In this document: one piece after another, positions 33,533 through 40,940 of the stretch
How the letters are laid out: every line of letters begins with the position of its first letter
Numbering within the stretch: the first letter of the stretch is position 1
Assembly (NCBI GenBank): GCA_003105195.1
Contig: PQAH01000238.1
Span: 242 to 42,416, forward strand
Length of the DNA: 42,175 nt
Source of the DNA: Bradyrhizobiaceae bacterium
Lineage (GTDB): Bacteria > Pseudomonadota > Alphaproteobacteria > Rhizobiales > Xanthobacteraceae
Direction of reading: 5' to 3'
Program-made: the position numbers and the translations under genes
Notes under the pieces: model-generated
What the model saw: only the letters and a program-made list of their open reading frames with translations
The model's database searches: none
Told to the model about the DNA's origin: nothing

Positions 33533-34926
33533 TTCGGCTGCTCCTGTCCGGCAAAGGCCTTGAGCGCCGCCTTAAGGTTGCTCTCGGCGTCGATCAGGAA
33601 GGTCGCGGAGGTCACGACGTCCTCCCCCGCGGCGACGCCCTCGACCGCCACATAGCCGTCCCCTCTGCGGCCGAGCTTCACCTCGCGCGGCTCGAAGCGG
33701 CCGTCGCCCTTGGCGACGAGCACGATCCGGCGGGTGCCGCTGTCGATCACCGCGCTGGCCGGGACGGCGGCGAGCGGCGGCTGGTCGCCGCCGGCGTGGA
33801 ACACGACATCGGCATACATGTCGGTCTTGAGGCGCAGGTCGGGATTCGCCACCTCGATGCGCACGCGCGCCGTGCGGGTCTCGGGCCGCAGGTCCGGATA
33901 GATGAAGGTCACGCGTCCTTCGACCGGCTCCGGATAGGCGCGAAAGGCGACGGTCGCGGGGGTGCCGACCGCGAGGGCGGCGAGGTCGGCTTCCGCCACG
34001 TCGGCGATCACCCAGACGCGCGAAAGGTCGGCGATGCGGTAGAGCTCGTCGCCGGCCGCGACCCGCTGGCCGTTGATGATCCGCTTGGCGATGACGGTGC
34101 CGGCGGCCGGCGCGGGCCAGTCCAGCACGCGCGGATTGGCGCCGGTCTCGCGCACCTCGCGGATGCGGCTCTCGGGCACGCCGAGATTGCGCAGCCGTTG
34201 CATCGCGCCCTCGATGGCGCGCGCGGCGTCGACGCCGCTGGTGCCGCGCTGGACCGCGCGCATGGCGACGATGAGATCGATCTGGGCGCGCTGGATGTCG
34301 GCGCTGTAGACGCGGAACAGGGGCTCGCCGGCGCGCACCGACTGGCCGGTGGCGTCGACGAAGAGATCCTCGACATAGCCCTCTGCCCGCATGGTGACGA
34401 CGGTGAGACGCCGCTCGTCGGCCATGACGGTGCCGATGGCGCGCACCGGGCGCACGATCGCGCGGGCCTCGACCCTCTCGGTGGCGACGCCGCTGCGCTG
34501 GATCTTGCCGAGGCTCAGCTTGACGGTGGCGCCGTCGTCGTCCTCGCCCGCGTAGACCGGGATGTAGTCCATCCCCATGGAGTCCTTCTTCGGCACCGGC
34601 GAGATGTCGGGAAGGCCCATGGGATTGCGGTAGTAGAGGATCCGGCGATCCGCCTGCGCGGCGCGCGGCGCTTCCGGCTCGAAGGAGACCTCCTGGCCGT
34701 CGTCGTAGACCGGCAGGAAGTCGCGGCCCTGGGCGTCCTTCCGCGGGCCGGCCGACCAGAAGGGGGCGCCGCTCGGATCGCGGTAGTAGAGGATCGCGTG
34801 GCCCGAATGGCCGGCCGGCTGCGCCGCCACGGGGGCGTGCAGCCAGGCCGGCGCGGCGAGCCAAGCGCCGCCGGCCGCGAGGGCGAGGGCGGAGGCGGCA
34901 AGGAGCGTGGTGCCGAGGCGGGTCAT
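33529..34926 (-). CDS. cusB: CusB-type periplasmic adaptor with two heavy-metal-binding segments
   Basis: A 465-residue membrane-fusion protein. The signal or anchor covers about 1-28. Two copies of the CusB-associated metal-binding segment follow: copy 1 at about 46-74 (YYRDPSGAPFWS..DAQGRDFLPVY) and copy 2 at about 97-125 (YYRNPMGLPD..DSMGMDYIPVY). Copy 2 has the Met positions (NPMG, MGMD); copy 1 has lost them (DPSG, QGRD). Then come the beta-barrel, lipoyl (PAPAAGTVIAKRIINGQ) and coiled-coil parts. It bridges CusA and CusC and receives metal from CusF. It lies 11 bp after the FixH-like gene and overlaps cusA. Confidence 0.93.
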   Translation of the reverse strand: MTRLGTTLLAASALALAAGGAWLAAPAWLHAPVAAQPAGHSGHAILYYRDPSGAPFWSAGPRKDAQGRDFLPVYDDGQEVSFEPEAPRAAQADRRILYYRNPMGLPDISPVPKKDSMGMDYIPVYAGEDDDGATVKLSLGKIQRSGVATERVEARAIVRPVRAIGTVMADERRLTVVTMRAEGYVEDLFVDATGQSVRAGEPLFRVYSADIQRAQIDLIVAMRAVQRGTSGVDAARAIEGAMQRLRNLGVPESRIREVRETGANPRVLDWPAPAAGTVIAKRIINGQRVAAGDELYRIADLSRVWVIADVAEADLAALAVGTPATVAFRAYPEPVEGRVTFIYPDLRPETRTARVRIEVANPDLRLKTDMYADVVFHAGGDQPPLAAVPASAVIDSGTRRIVLVAKGDGRFEPREVKLGRRGDGYVAVEGVAAGEDVVTSATFLIDAESNLKAALKAFAGQEQPK

Positions 34927-34937
34927 GCGGCGCTCCC

Positions 34938-35324
34938 TCACTTCACGGCCCTGAAGACGACCTTGCCGACCACGGTCTCGGGCTCGCCCTGGACCTTGGC
35001 CGCGATGCTGAACAGGTAGCGGCCCGCCATGCTGAGGTCGGTCTTGAAGGCGTAGACGCCCGGCTCGCCCGCGGGCAGGGGCGTGAGGGGCGATTCCATC
35101 GCGGCCATGTCGTCCGGCGCCATGTCGAGACGGGTGCGGATGACGACGGCGTCGCTCACCGGCTTGCCGGTCGGTTTGTGCACGAGCCGCAACGCGACCG
35201 TGACGTCGTCGCCCTTCCGGTATTCGGGAGCGACGGATTCGAAGGCGTAGTCGCCGGCGCCGGCGGCCGCCGGCGTGGCGAGAGCGGCCGCGAGCAGCGC
35301 GGCGCATGCGAGACTGCGAAGCAT
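34938..35324 (-). CDS. exported FixH/YtkA-like protein
   Basis: A 128-residue exported protein. The signal peptide spans about 1-21 (ALATPAAA-GAG). The mature part is a beta-sandwich in the style of FixH/YtkA: VTVALRLVHKPTGKPVSDAVVIRTRLDM, then MAAMESPLTPLP and GVYAFKTDLSMAGRYLF. Several Met (DMAPDDMAAME) could bind copper. The ATG at 35324 follows GAGGACAAG. It is the second gene of the cus transcript, 82 bp after the Cys-rich gene and 11 bp before cusB. Such proteins accompany CusB genes in many copper clusters; the exact role is not known. Confidence 0.82.
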   Translation of the reverse strand: MLRSLACAALLAAALATPAAAGAGDYAFESVAPEYRKGDDVTVALRLVHKPTGKPVSDAVVIRTRLDMAPDDMAAMESPLTPLPAGEPGVYAFKTDLSMAGRYLFSIAAKVQGEPETVVGKVVFRAVK

Positions 35325-35406
35325 GATCTTGTCCTCTGTGGATCCGGTGCGGCCATGCGGCCACTCGCGCGGGCGCAGGCCCGCGCGGCTCACGCGTGCG
35401 GTGAGC

Positions 35407-35730
35407 TCAGATCCTGGGAGGACGGAAGGGCGGCACGCCGCGCTGCGGATCGGGGTGCTCGGCGACCCGCATCGGCAGGACGGCGCGCACCGGCGCCGGC
35501 ACGGCCATGGCGGTCAAGGGCGTTGCCGTAAGGCTGAAGCACTTGAGGGCGCAGGGCGCCATGGAGGCGCAGCCGTCCATGGCCTTGTCGCAGGGCGTGT
35601 CCGCGGAGGGACAGCAATCGCTGTGCTCCATGGCAACCGGGCTGCTCGCCGCCACGGCTCCGCCTGCGGCCGGCAGCAGCGCCACCGACAGGGCGATCAG
35701 CAGAGCCAGGACGATGCGACCAGGGTTCAC
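35407..35730 (-). CDS. exported Cys-rich small protein heading the copper operon
   Basis: A 107-residue protein with a signal peptide (about 1-28, SVALLPAAGGAVAA). A Cys-rich stretch follows: Cys39, 40, 47, 54, 60 and 64 with His36 and several Met (MEHSDCCPSADTPCDKAMDG). The end is GVPPFRPPRI. It is likely a periplasmic metal-binding protein, similar in plan to the product of 29408-29818. Start GTG 35730 was chosen: upstream in-frame ATGs (35796, 35790) fall at or before the predicted -10 element, and the longer N-terminus would bury the signal peptide. Confidence 0.65.
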   Translation of the reverse strand: MNPGRIVLALLIALSVALLPAAGGAVAASSPVAMEHSDCCPSADTPCDKAMDGCASMAPCALKCFSLTATPLTAMAVPAPVRAVLPMRVAEHPDPQRGVPPFRPPRI

Positions 35731-35785
35731 GGCCTCGGAGGCTCCACGGCATGGTCGCCGGACGGCGGACCGGTTCGCAGTCTCC

Positions 35786-35825
35786 ATAATCATCGAAGAG
35801 GAGCTGCGGCGTTGACGCAAGTCAA
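35786..35825 (-). promoter_or_regulatory. predicted FNR/FixK-type promoter of the copper operon
   Basis: A perfect dyad TTGAC-GCAA-GTCAA lies at 35812-35825. On the minus strand GATTAT (35791-35786) follows after 20 bases and can serve as -10. This puts the dyad centre at roughly -39.5 to -41.5 from the start of transcription, the class II activator position used by FNR/FixK proteins. The resulting leader is about 48 nt before GTG 35730. The dyad overlaps the yidD stop codon. Confidence 0.55.
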
Positions 35826-36178
35826 GTTCCGTCGGACAGGGGGTTCTCGGGCTGGTGCCCGGCGACGCCCCAGCGCCAGCGGCCGTAGCGCCAGGGGAGG
35901 AACCAGCGCGCGCGGGGCGGGAGCTTTTCGGGGACGAAGTCGAGGCCCGAAGTTCCGTAGGGATGGCAGCGGGCGAGGCGGGCGAGCGTCATCCAGCCGC
36001 CGGCCCAGAGGCCGTGCCGGTCGATCGCCTCGTCGGCGAATTCCGAGCAGGTCGGCAGGTGCCGGCAATGCCGCCCGACCAGGGCCGACAAAGTGTAGCG
36101 ATAGATGCGGATCAGCCCGCGCGCGGCGATCCGTGGCGTTCGGGCAACAACTTTCCGGAAACTTTTCGGGTCGATCAT
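35822..36178 (-). CDS. yidD: membrane protein insertion efficiency factor YidD
   Basis: A 118-residue YidD protein (former DUF37). RGLIRIYRYTLSALVGRHCRHLPTCSEFADEAIDRHG carries the family pattern, including the CxxxxxC spacing and YRYTLS. GGWMTLARLARCHPYGTSGLDFVPE follows. It assists YidC in inserting membrane proteins at the inner membrane. The C-terminal tail is somewhat longer than in E. coli. In related genomes I expect yidD near thrS, and here the two are separated by the 17-kb accessory block. Confidence 0.93.
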   Translation of the reverse strand: MIDPKSFRKVVARTPRIAARGLIRIYRYTLSALVGRHCRHLPTCSEFADEAIDRHGLWAGGWMTLARLARCHPYGTSGLDFVPEKLPPRARWFLPWRYGRWRWGVAGHQPENPLSDGT

Positions 36179-36413
36179 TCAAACCCAGGCCTGCTGCGGC
36201 TCGGCCGCCTCGATAGGTAGTTCTCGCGAGCGTTCAGGCGAGGCGATTCCTGCTATATGTGACGCCGTGGGGCGCGCAATGCCACGATTTCGGCTGGACG
36301 ACCGGGCCGCGCGTGGTAGAGAATCCAGATGGGAAGGGGCGCCGGGCCGAGCCCATGACGTCCGCGGCCACAAGCGGGCGCAAGGCGCGGGAGCGGCGCA
36401 AGACGGGAACGGC

Positions 36414-37640
36414 ATGATCCGACGTCTTGTCGGCATAGGTATCGTTGTGCTCGCGGCGATCGCGGCGCCGTCCGCCTGGGCGGCCTCGCCCGCCAAGGGC
36501 ATGCGCTTCCAGTGGCACCAGGAAGGTCCCGATTGCACCGGCCCGTGCCGCACCTGGATCTCGGCGAGCGGCGACATCACGGCGGACACCCCGCAGGAAT
36601 TCGAAAAGTTCGCGGAGACGCGCGACCTGCGCGGCGCCACGCTGGTGCTCGAGTCGGGCGGCGGATCCGTGCTGGGCGCGCTCGCGCTCGGGCGGGCGAT
36701 CCGGCGGCTCGACATCACGACCACGGTCGGCAGCACCATCGAGCTGCGCCCCGGCGCCAATGGCGGCAGCGCGCTCACGCCGCATGCGAGCTGCCGGTCC
36801 ATGTGCGCCTTCGTGCTGCTCGCCGGCGCGCGGCGCCACGTTCCCTCCGAGGGCCGGGTGGCCGTGCACCAGATCTGGATCGGGTCGAAGCGCGACGACG
36901 CCACGGCCGTGAGCTACACGGCCGAGGAGCTGATGCTGGTCCAGCGCGACATCGGCCTGCTCGCCCGCTACACGGTGGAGATGGGCGGCGGGATGGAGCT
37001 GCTCGAGACCGCGCTCAAGATCCCGCCCTGGGAGCCGCTGCGCCTGCTCACCCGCGACGAGCTGCGCCGGGCCCAGCTGCATACGGTCGATCACCTGTTC
37101 GAGCAGCCGACCCCGCAGCCGACCACCACGTCGCTGCTCTCGGAAGCGGGCGGGCGCGCCGCCGCGATCTCGGAGAACGGCTGGGCGCTCGCCGAGAAGG
37201 GCGCGGGCCGCATGATGGCGCGGCGCCATCCGCTGACGGTCGAGGGCGAGCAGATCGGCTCGTTCGACGTCATGGTCGCGTGCGGCGACGGCGCCGAGCG
37301 CTACCTGGTTAGCTACAGCGAGAAGCGCTTCGGCGGGCGGCAGCGGCCGCTCAAGCTGGTCGCCGTGCAGATCGGCAGCGAGCAGGCGATCCTGCGCGTG
37401 GTCTCCTCCGAGCGCGCCGCGAAATCGAGCGAGCTCGTGACGCTCGCCCGCGGGCAGGTGCCGGCCCGCATGATCAAGGCGCTCACCGAGAGCGGACGCT
37501 CGGTCACGGTGACGACCAAGGCGGCCGACCGCAGCGAGACCGTGATCCGCCTCGGCAATACCGGCGTCGGCAAGAGCCTGCCGGACCTCGCGGCGAGCTG
37601 CGCGCGCAGCGCGGACCAGCGCAGCGCCGCGATCCGCTGA
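36414..37640 (+). CDS. periplasmic ClpP/crotonase-fold protein
   Basis: A 408-residue exported protein. Signal peptide residues 1-23 (cleavage near AWA-ASP). An N-terminal domain (about 30-200) has ClpP-like features: GATLVLESGGGSVLGALALGRAI, then CRSMCAFVLLAGARRHVPSEG with candidate nucleophile Ser129 and His152 in VAVHQIW. It matches the group of predicted periplasmic proteins related to ClpP (COG3904 type). The C-terminal ~200 residues are of unknown fold and include VACGDGAERYLVSY. Whether it is an active protease is unknown. ATG 36414 follows GGGAACGGC. A TATATG -10 candidate is near 36253. Confidence 0.75.
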   Translation: MIRRLVGIGIVVLAAIAAPSAWAASPAKGMRFQWHQEGPDCTGPCRTWISASGDITADTPQEFEKFAETRDLRGATLVLESGGGSVLGALALGRAIRRLDITTTVGSTIELRPGANGGSALTPHASCRSMCAFVLLAGARRHVPSEGRVAVHQIWIGSKRDDATAVSYTAEELMLVQRDIGLLARYTVEMGGGMELLETALKIPPWEPLRLLTRDELRRAQLHTVDHLFEQPTPQPTTTSLLSEAGGRAAAISENGWALAEKGAGRMMARRHPLTVEGEQIGSFDVMVACGDGAERYLVSYSEKRFGGRQRPLKLVAVQIGSEQAILRVVSSERAAKSSELVTLARGQVPARMIKALTESGRSVTVTTKAADRSETVIRLGNTGVGKSLPDLAASCARSADQRSAAIR

Positions 37641-37651
37641 ACGGTTGCGGC

Positions 37652-38101
37652 CTACTCGGCCGCGACGGCGCGCTTCTCCTCGATCCGGCCGATGGCGTCG
37701 ACCACCGCGTCGAAGGTGAGCAGGGTGGAGGCGTGGCGCGCCTTGTAGTCGCGCACCGGCTCGAGCACCGCGATGTCGGCCCACTTGCCCTCGGCGGGCG
37801 GCGGGCCGTTCTCCTTGAGCATCCGCCGCACGTCCTCGCGCAGCTGGCGCAGCTCCCCGGCGGTCGAGCCGACCACGTGGCGCGCCATGATCGAGGAGGA
37901 GGCCTGGCCGAGCGCGCAGGCCTTCACCTCGTGGGCGAAATCCGTGACCGTGTCGCCGGACATCTTCAGGTCGACCGTCACGGTCGAGCCGCAGAGCTTG
38001 GAATGGGCCGTGGCCGTGGCGTCGGCGTCCGCGAGCCGGCCGATCCGTGGGATCGAGCCCGCGAGCTCCAGGATGCGGCGGTTGTAGACGTCGTTCAGCA
38101 T
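37652..38101 (-). CDS. SufU/NifU-like iron-sulfur scaffold protein
   Basis: A 149-residue protein with the IscU/SufU fold. HSKLCGSTV supplies Cys37 and [14 protein letters not shown] supplies Cys62. The third ligand position, normally Cys in a KCA motif, reads ARHAS, so His123 replaces Cys. The insertion [29 protein letters not shown] is of SufU type. The family would bind Zn or assemble Fe-S clusters, but the missing Cys means classical scaffold function is uncertain. It is divergent from folE with a 172-bp shared region. Confidence 0.87.
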   Translation of the reverse strand: MLNDVYNRRILELAGSIPRIGRLADADATATAHSKLCGSTVTVDLKMSGDTVTDFAHEVKACALGQASSSIMARHVVGSTAGELRQLREDVRRMLKENGPPPAEGKWADIAVLEPVRDYKARHASTLLTFDAVVDAIGRIEEKRAVAAE

Positions 38102-38126
38102 GGCCAGATCCGGTTCCGGCGCTTGT

Positions 38127-38154
38127 TTGCCGGGATCTCCTGGAACACTATATA
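38127..38154 (+). promoter_or_regulatory. probable sigma-70 promoter of folE
   Basis: TTGCCG (38127-38132) and TATATA (38149-38154) are spaced by 16 bp, which leaves a leader of about 110 nt before the folE ATG at 38274. The leader contains no convincing riboswitch fold. Confidence 0.5.
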
Positions 38155-38273
38155 GGTGGTCGGGCGGAGGCGGGAAAAGCCCTGCTCACGTGGAAAGCGC
38201 GGCGTCCAGGACGATCCGCGGCCACCCCGGTGACACCCCCGGCGCGCAGTGCCGGTCGAACGGAGAGCCCGTC

Positions 38274-38927
38274 ATGGACGCGATCGTGAAATCCTTTCCC
38301 AAGCCCGCGCCGGAGCTGTCCGAGCACGTGCGCGCCGCGCCGGTCTCGAGCGTGCCGCGGCCCTCGCGCGAGGAGGCGGAGGCGGCGGTGCGCACGCTGA
38401 TCGCGTTCGCGGGCGACGATCCGACCCGCGAGGGGCTCACCGACACGCCGCGCCGCGTCGCCAGCGCCTACGAGGAGCTGTTCCGCGGCTACCGCGAGTG
38501 CCCGGCCGAGGCGCTCGCCCGGCAGTTCTCCGAGATCGGCAGCTACGACGATCACGTTCTCGTGCGCGAGATCCCGTTCCATTCCCACTGCGAGCACCAC
38601 ATGGTGCCGTTCGTGGGCAAGGCGCACGTCGCCTACCTGCCGGTCGACCGCGTGGTCGGCCTCTCCAAGCTCGCGCGCGTGATCGACATCTATGCGCGGC
38701 GCCTGCAGACCCAGGAGCACCTGACCGCCCAGGTCGCGACCGCGATCAACGAGATCCTGCGGCCGCGCGGCGTCGCCGTGATGATGGAGGCCGAACACCT
38801 GTGCATGTCCATGCGCGGCGTGCAGAAGGCCGGGGTGTCGACGGTGACGACCCAGTTCCTGGGCGCTTATCGCGACGACCCGAACGAGCAGGCGCGCTTC
38901 CTCGCGCTGGTGCGCCCCGCGCGATGA
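38274..38927 (+). CDS. folE: GTP cyclohydrolase I
   Basis: A 217-residue cytoplasmic enzyme converting GTP to 7,8-dihydroneopterin triphosphate, the first step of folate synthesis. Zn ligands Cys106 and His109 lie in [11 protein letters not shown], and Cys177 in [32 protein letters not shown] is the typical central helix, and [13 protein letters not shown] follows. Start ATG 38274 is preceded by CGGAGAG. Its stop overlaps the hisI ATG (ATGA, 38924-38927), so folate and histidine enzymes are coupled; both act on purine-derived or phosphoribosyl rings. Confidence 0.96.
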   Translation: MDAIVKSFPKPAPELSEHVRAAPVSSVPRPSREEAEAAVRTLIAFAGDDPTREGLTDTPRRVASAYEELFRGYRECPAEALARQFSEIGSYDDHVLVREIPFHSHCEHHMVPFVGKAHVAYLPVDRVVGLSKLARVIDIYARRLQTQEHLTAQVATAINEILRPRGVAVMMEAEHLCMSMRGVQKAGVSTVTTQFLGAYRDDPNEQARFLALVRPAR

Positions 38928-39352
38928 GCGCCGATCCGGACCGCGAGGAGGGGCGCACGCTCGCGCCCCGGTTCGACCGCGACGGCCTCGTGACCTGCGT
39001 GGCGACCGACGCGGCGAGCGGCGAGGTCCTGATGGTCGCGCACATGAACGCCGAGGCGCTGGCCCGGACCATCGCGAGCGGGGAGGCCTGGTACTACAGC
39101 CGCTCGCGGGCGAAGCTCTGGCGCAAGGGCGAGAGCTCGGGGCACGTCCAGCGTGTCGTCGAGATGCGCGTCGACTGCGACCAGGACGCGGTCTGGATCC
39201 GCGTCGAGCAGGCCGGCGGCGGCGCCTGCCACACGGGCCGGCGTTCCTGCTTCTATCGCGCCGTGCCGCTCGGCCAGAGCGGGAGCGTGACGCTCGAGTT
39301 CCGCGACGCCGAGAAGGCGTTCGATCCGCAGGCTGCGTACCGGAAGAGCTGA
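38924..39352 (+). CDS. hisI: phosphoribosyl-AMP cyclohydrolase
   Basis: A 142-residue enzyme opening the purine ring of phosphoribosyl-AMP in histidine synthesis. The features are [32 protein letters not shown], the Mg-binding DCDQDAVWI, and the Zn cysteines in [13 protein letters not shown]. It is monofunctional: no HisE (pyrophosphohydrolase) domain follows. The start overlaps the folE stop by 4 bp. The following 134-bp gap holds a tRNA-3'-like fragment and a dispersed repeat. Confidence 0.95.
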   Translation: MSADPDREEGRTLAPRFDRDGLVTCVATDAASGEVLMVAHMNAEALARTIASGEAWYYSRSRAKLWRKGESSGHVQRVVEMRVDCDQDAVWIRVEQAGGGACHTGRRSCFYRAVPLGQSGSVTLEFRDAEKAFDPQAAYRKS

Positions 39353-39378
39353 GCCGGGCGGAGACGCCGAAGCCTTTT

Positions 39379-39418
39379 GCCGGCAGGTTCGAATCGGTTC
39401 TGCCCGGCGGCTCCACCA
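39379..39418 (+). other. fragment resembling the 3' end of a tRNA or tmRNA
   Basis: The stretch contains GCAGGTTCGAATC, like a T-arm, and ends in CGGCGGCTCCACCA, like an alanine-type acceptor strand with CCA. The T-stem does not close normally because of extra bases, and the 5' part of a tRNA is absent since hisI lies there. It can also be read as a hairpin GCCGGCAG/CTGC-CGGC after hisI. It may be a relic attachment site. Confidence 0.4.
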
Positions 39419-39439
39419 TTTTCTTCGCTTCCTGATTTG

Positions 39440-39489
39440 GCGCATCTTCTTGCGCCGAACCGGTGCCCACTTCGACGGGAAATGCTCTA
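39440..39489 (-). repeat. dispersed ~50-bp palindromic repeat, copy B
   Basis: It shares the core CGAAGTGG-N2-ACCGGTTCG and the GATGCGC end with copy A (25331-25381). The terminal arms are more degenerate (GCGCATCTTC versus AGCATTTC). Its first bases form the TAG stop of the CitE-type gene, as in copy A. Confidence 0.78.
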
Positions 39490-40368
39490 CGCCATCCCCG
39501 CCGCCTTGGCGCGCGCCAGCACCTGGCGGGCCTTGGCGAGGTGGGGCTGGTCGAACATCACGCCGTCGATCGCCACCACGCCGGCGCCGGGATGGGCCGC
39601 GAAGGCGGCGACCACGCGGTTCGCCTCGGCGATGCGCTCGGGGGAGGGCGTGAACACCTCGTTGATCACGGCGACCTGCGCCGGGTGGATCGCCATCTTG
39701 GCCGTGAAGCCGTCGCGGCGCGCCTCCTCGGCCTCCGCGCGCAGGCCGTCGGCGTTGCGGAAGTCCACATAGACGGTGTCGATCGCCTGCACGCGCGCGG
39801 CGGCCGCGGCGGCGAGGCAGAGGTTGCGCGCGAGCCGGTAGGGCCCGGTGAAGCGGCCGGCGGCATCGCGATTGGTCTCGCTGCCGAGCTCGACCGAGAG
39901 GTCCTCGGCGCCCCAGGTGAGGCCCGTGAGGCGGCGGCTCGCGCCGCGATAGCTGCCGCCGACGAACAGCGCGGCCGCGGTCTCGGTGGCGATCGGGACG
40001 ATGGCGATCGCGCCGTCGGCGAGGCCGTGGACCGCCTCGCGCGCCGTGAGCTTGGCGTCGAGATGCAGCACCGAGGGCCCGCCTTCCGCCTTGGGCAGCA
40101 TCACGGCGTCGGGGGCGCCCGCCACCACCGCGTCGAGGTCGGCGTCGGTCAGCCCGGTCTCCAGCGCGTTGACGCGCACGATCAGGCGCGGCCGGCCCGC
40201 GCGCGGGGCGTGCGCGCGCAGGAAGGCGAGCGCGCCGGCGCGGGCCGCCGGCTTGGCGTCGGGGGCGACCGAATCCTCGAGGTCGAGGATCAGGGCGTCG
40301 GCGCCGCTGTCGAGGCCGCGCGCGAGCTTCTTCTCGCTGTCGGCCGGCACGAACAGGAGCGAGCGCAT
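39487..40368 (-). CDS. CoA ester lyase (HpcH/HpaI, CitE-like)
   Basis: A 293-residue enzyme of the citrate-lyase-beta / malyl-CoA lyase family. ALILDLEDSV holds a metal-binding acidic motif, VMLPKAEGG the strand with Lys, PIATETAAAL and LTWGAEDLSVELG the further active-site segments. These enzymes cleave malyl-CoA, methylmalyl-CoA or citramalyl-CoA. ATG 40368 (MRSLLFVPADSEKKL) is the family start. It lies 1 bp after the MaoC-type gene, so the hydratase and lyase probably act in sequence on a CoA thioester. The exact substrate is not visible. Confidence 0.92.
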   Translation of the reverse strand: MRSLLFVPADSEKKLARGLDSGADALILDLEDSVAPDAKPAARAGALAFLRAHAPRAGRPRLIVRVNALETGLTDADLDAVVAGAPDAVMLPKAEGGPSVLHLDAKLTAREAVHGLADGAIAIVPIATETAAALFVGGSYRGASRRLTGLTWGAEDLSVELGSETNRDAAGRFTGPYRLARNLCLAAAAAARVQAIDTVYVDFRNADGLRAEAEEARRDGFTAKMAIHPAQVAVINEVFTPSPERIAEANRVVAAFAAHPGAGVVAIDGVMFDQPHLAKARQVLARAKAAGMA

Positions 40369-40369
40369 G

Positions 40370-40849
40370 TCAGGCCGGGCGCATGCGCATGAAGGCCTGG
40401 CGCCGGCACTCGGCGACCAGCTTGCCGTCCTGGTTGTAGGCGCGGTGGTGCAGCTCGACGATGCCGGCGCCGGGCCGCGATCTCGACTCGCGCTTGCCGA
40501 TCACCTCGGTGGTGCAGCGGACCGTGTCGCCCTCGAACAGGGGATGCGGGAACTTGACCTCGTGCATGCCGAGGTTCGCGATGGTCGTGCCGACGGTCAG
40601 GTCGGTCACCGAGATGCCGATCATCAGCCCGAGCGTGAACAGCGAGTTCATCAGCGGCTGGCCCCACTCGGTCTCCTGCTCGCAGAAGTGGCGGTCGATG
40701 TGCAGCGGCTGCGGGTTGAGCGTCATGTTGGAGAACAGCATGTTGTCCATCTGCGTCACCGTGCGGGTCAGGCGATGCTCGTAGAGCTCCCCGGCCACGA
40801 AATCCTCGAAATAGAGCCCGCCGCGCGGGTGGCGTGTCTTCTGGTCCAT
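40370..40849 (-). CDS. MaoC-family (R)-specific enoyl-CoA hydratase/dehydratase
   Basis: A 159-residue hot-dog-fold hydratase. The family core NMTLNPQPLHIDRHFCEQ includes the hydratase-type motif with His, and LMNSLFTLGLMIGISVTDL and FPHPLFEGDTVRCTTEVIGK match MaoC proteins. Start 40849 (MDQKTRHPRGG) follows a strong GAGGAGACGGAG site. The frame further upstream to 41008 is antisense to the transglycosylase. It is the first gene of a two-gene operon with the CitE-type lyase, and half the length of mesaconyl-CoA hydratase. Confidence 0.9.
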   Translation of the reverse strand: MDQKTRHPRGGLYFEDFVAGELYEHRLTRTVTQMDNMLFSNMTLNPQPLHIDRHFCEQETEWGQPLMNSLFTLGLMIGISVTDLTVGTTIANLGMHEVKFPHPLFEGDTVRCTTEVIGKRESRSRPGAGIVELHHRAYNQDGKLVAECRRQAFMRMRPA

Positions 40850-40940
40850 CTCCGTCTCCTCGAGCGACGCACGAAGTCTTAACAGGTCGTTTACCATACT
40901 GGGCCATCCTGCGAAGCGGCCGCGAAGGACCGTTACGCGC

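Noticed and set aside
30404-33655. A 1083-codon open frame on the plus strand across cusA
   Set aside because: It is antisense to the well-supported cusA gene and consists of Arg/Ala/Asp/His-rich sequence with no domain; it is a product of high GC third positions.
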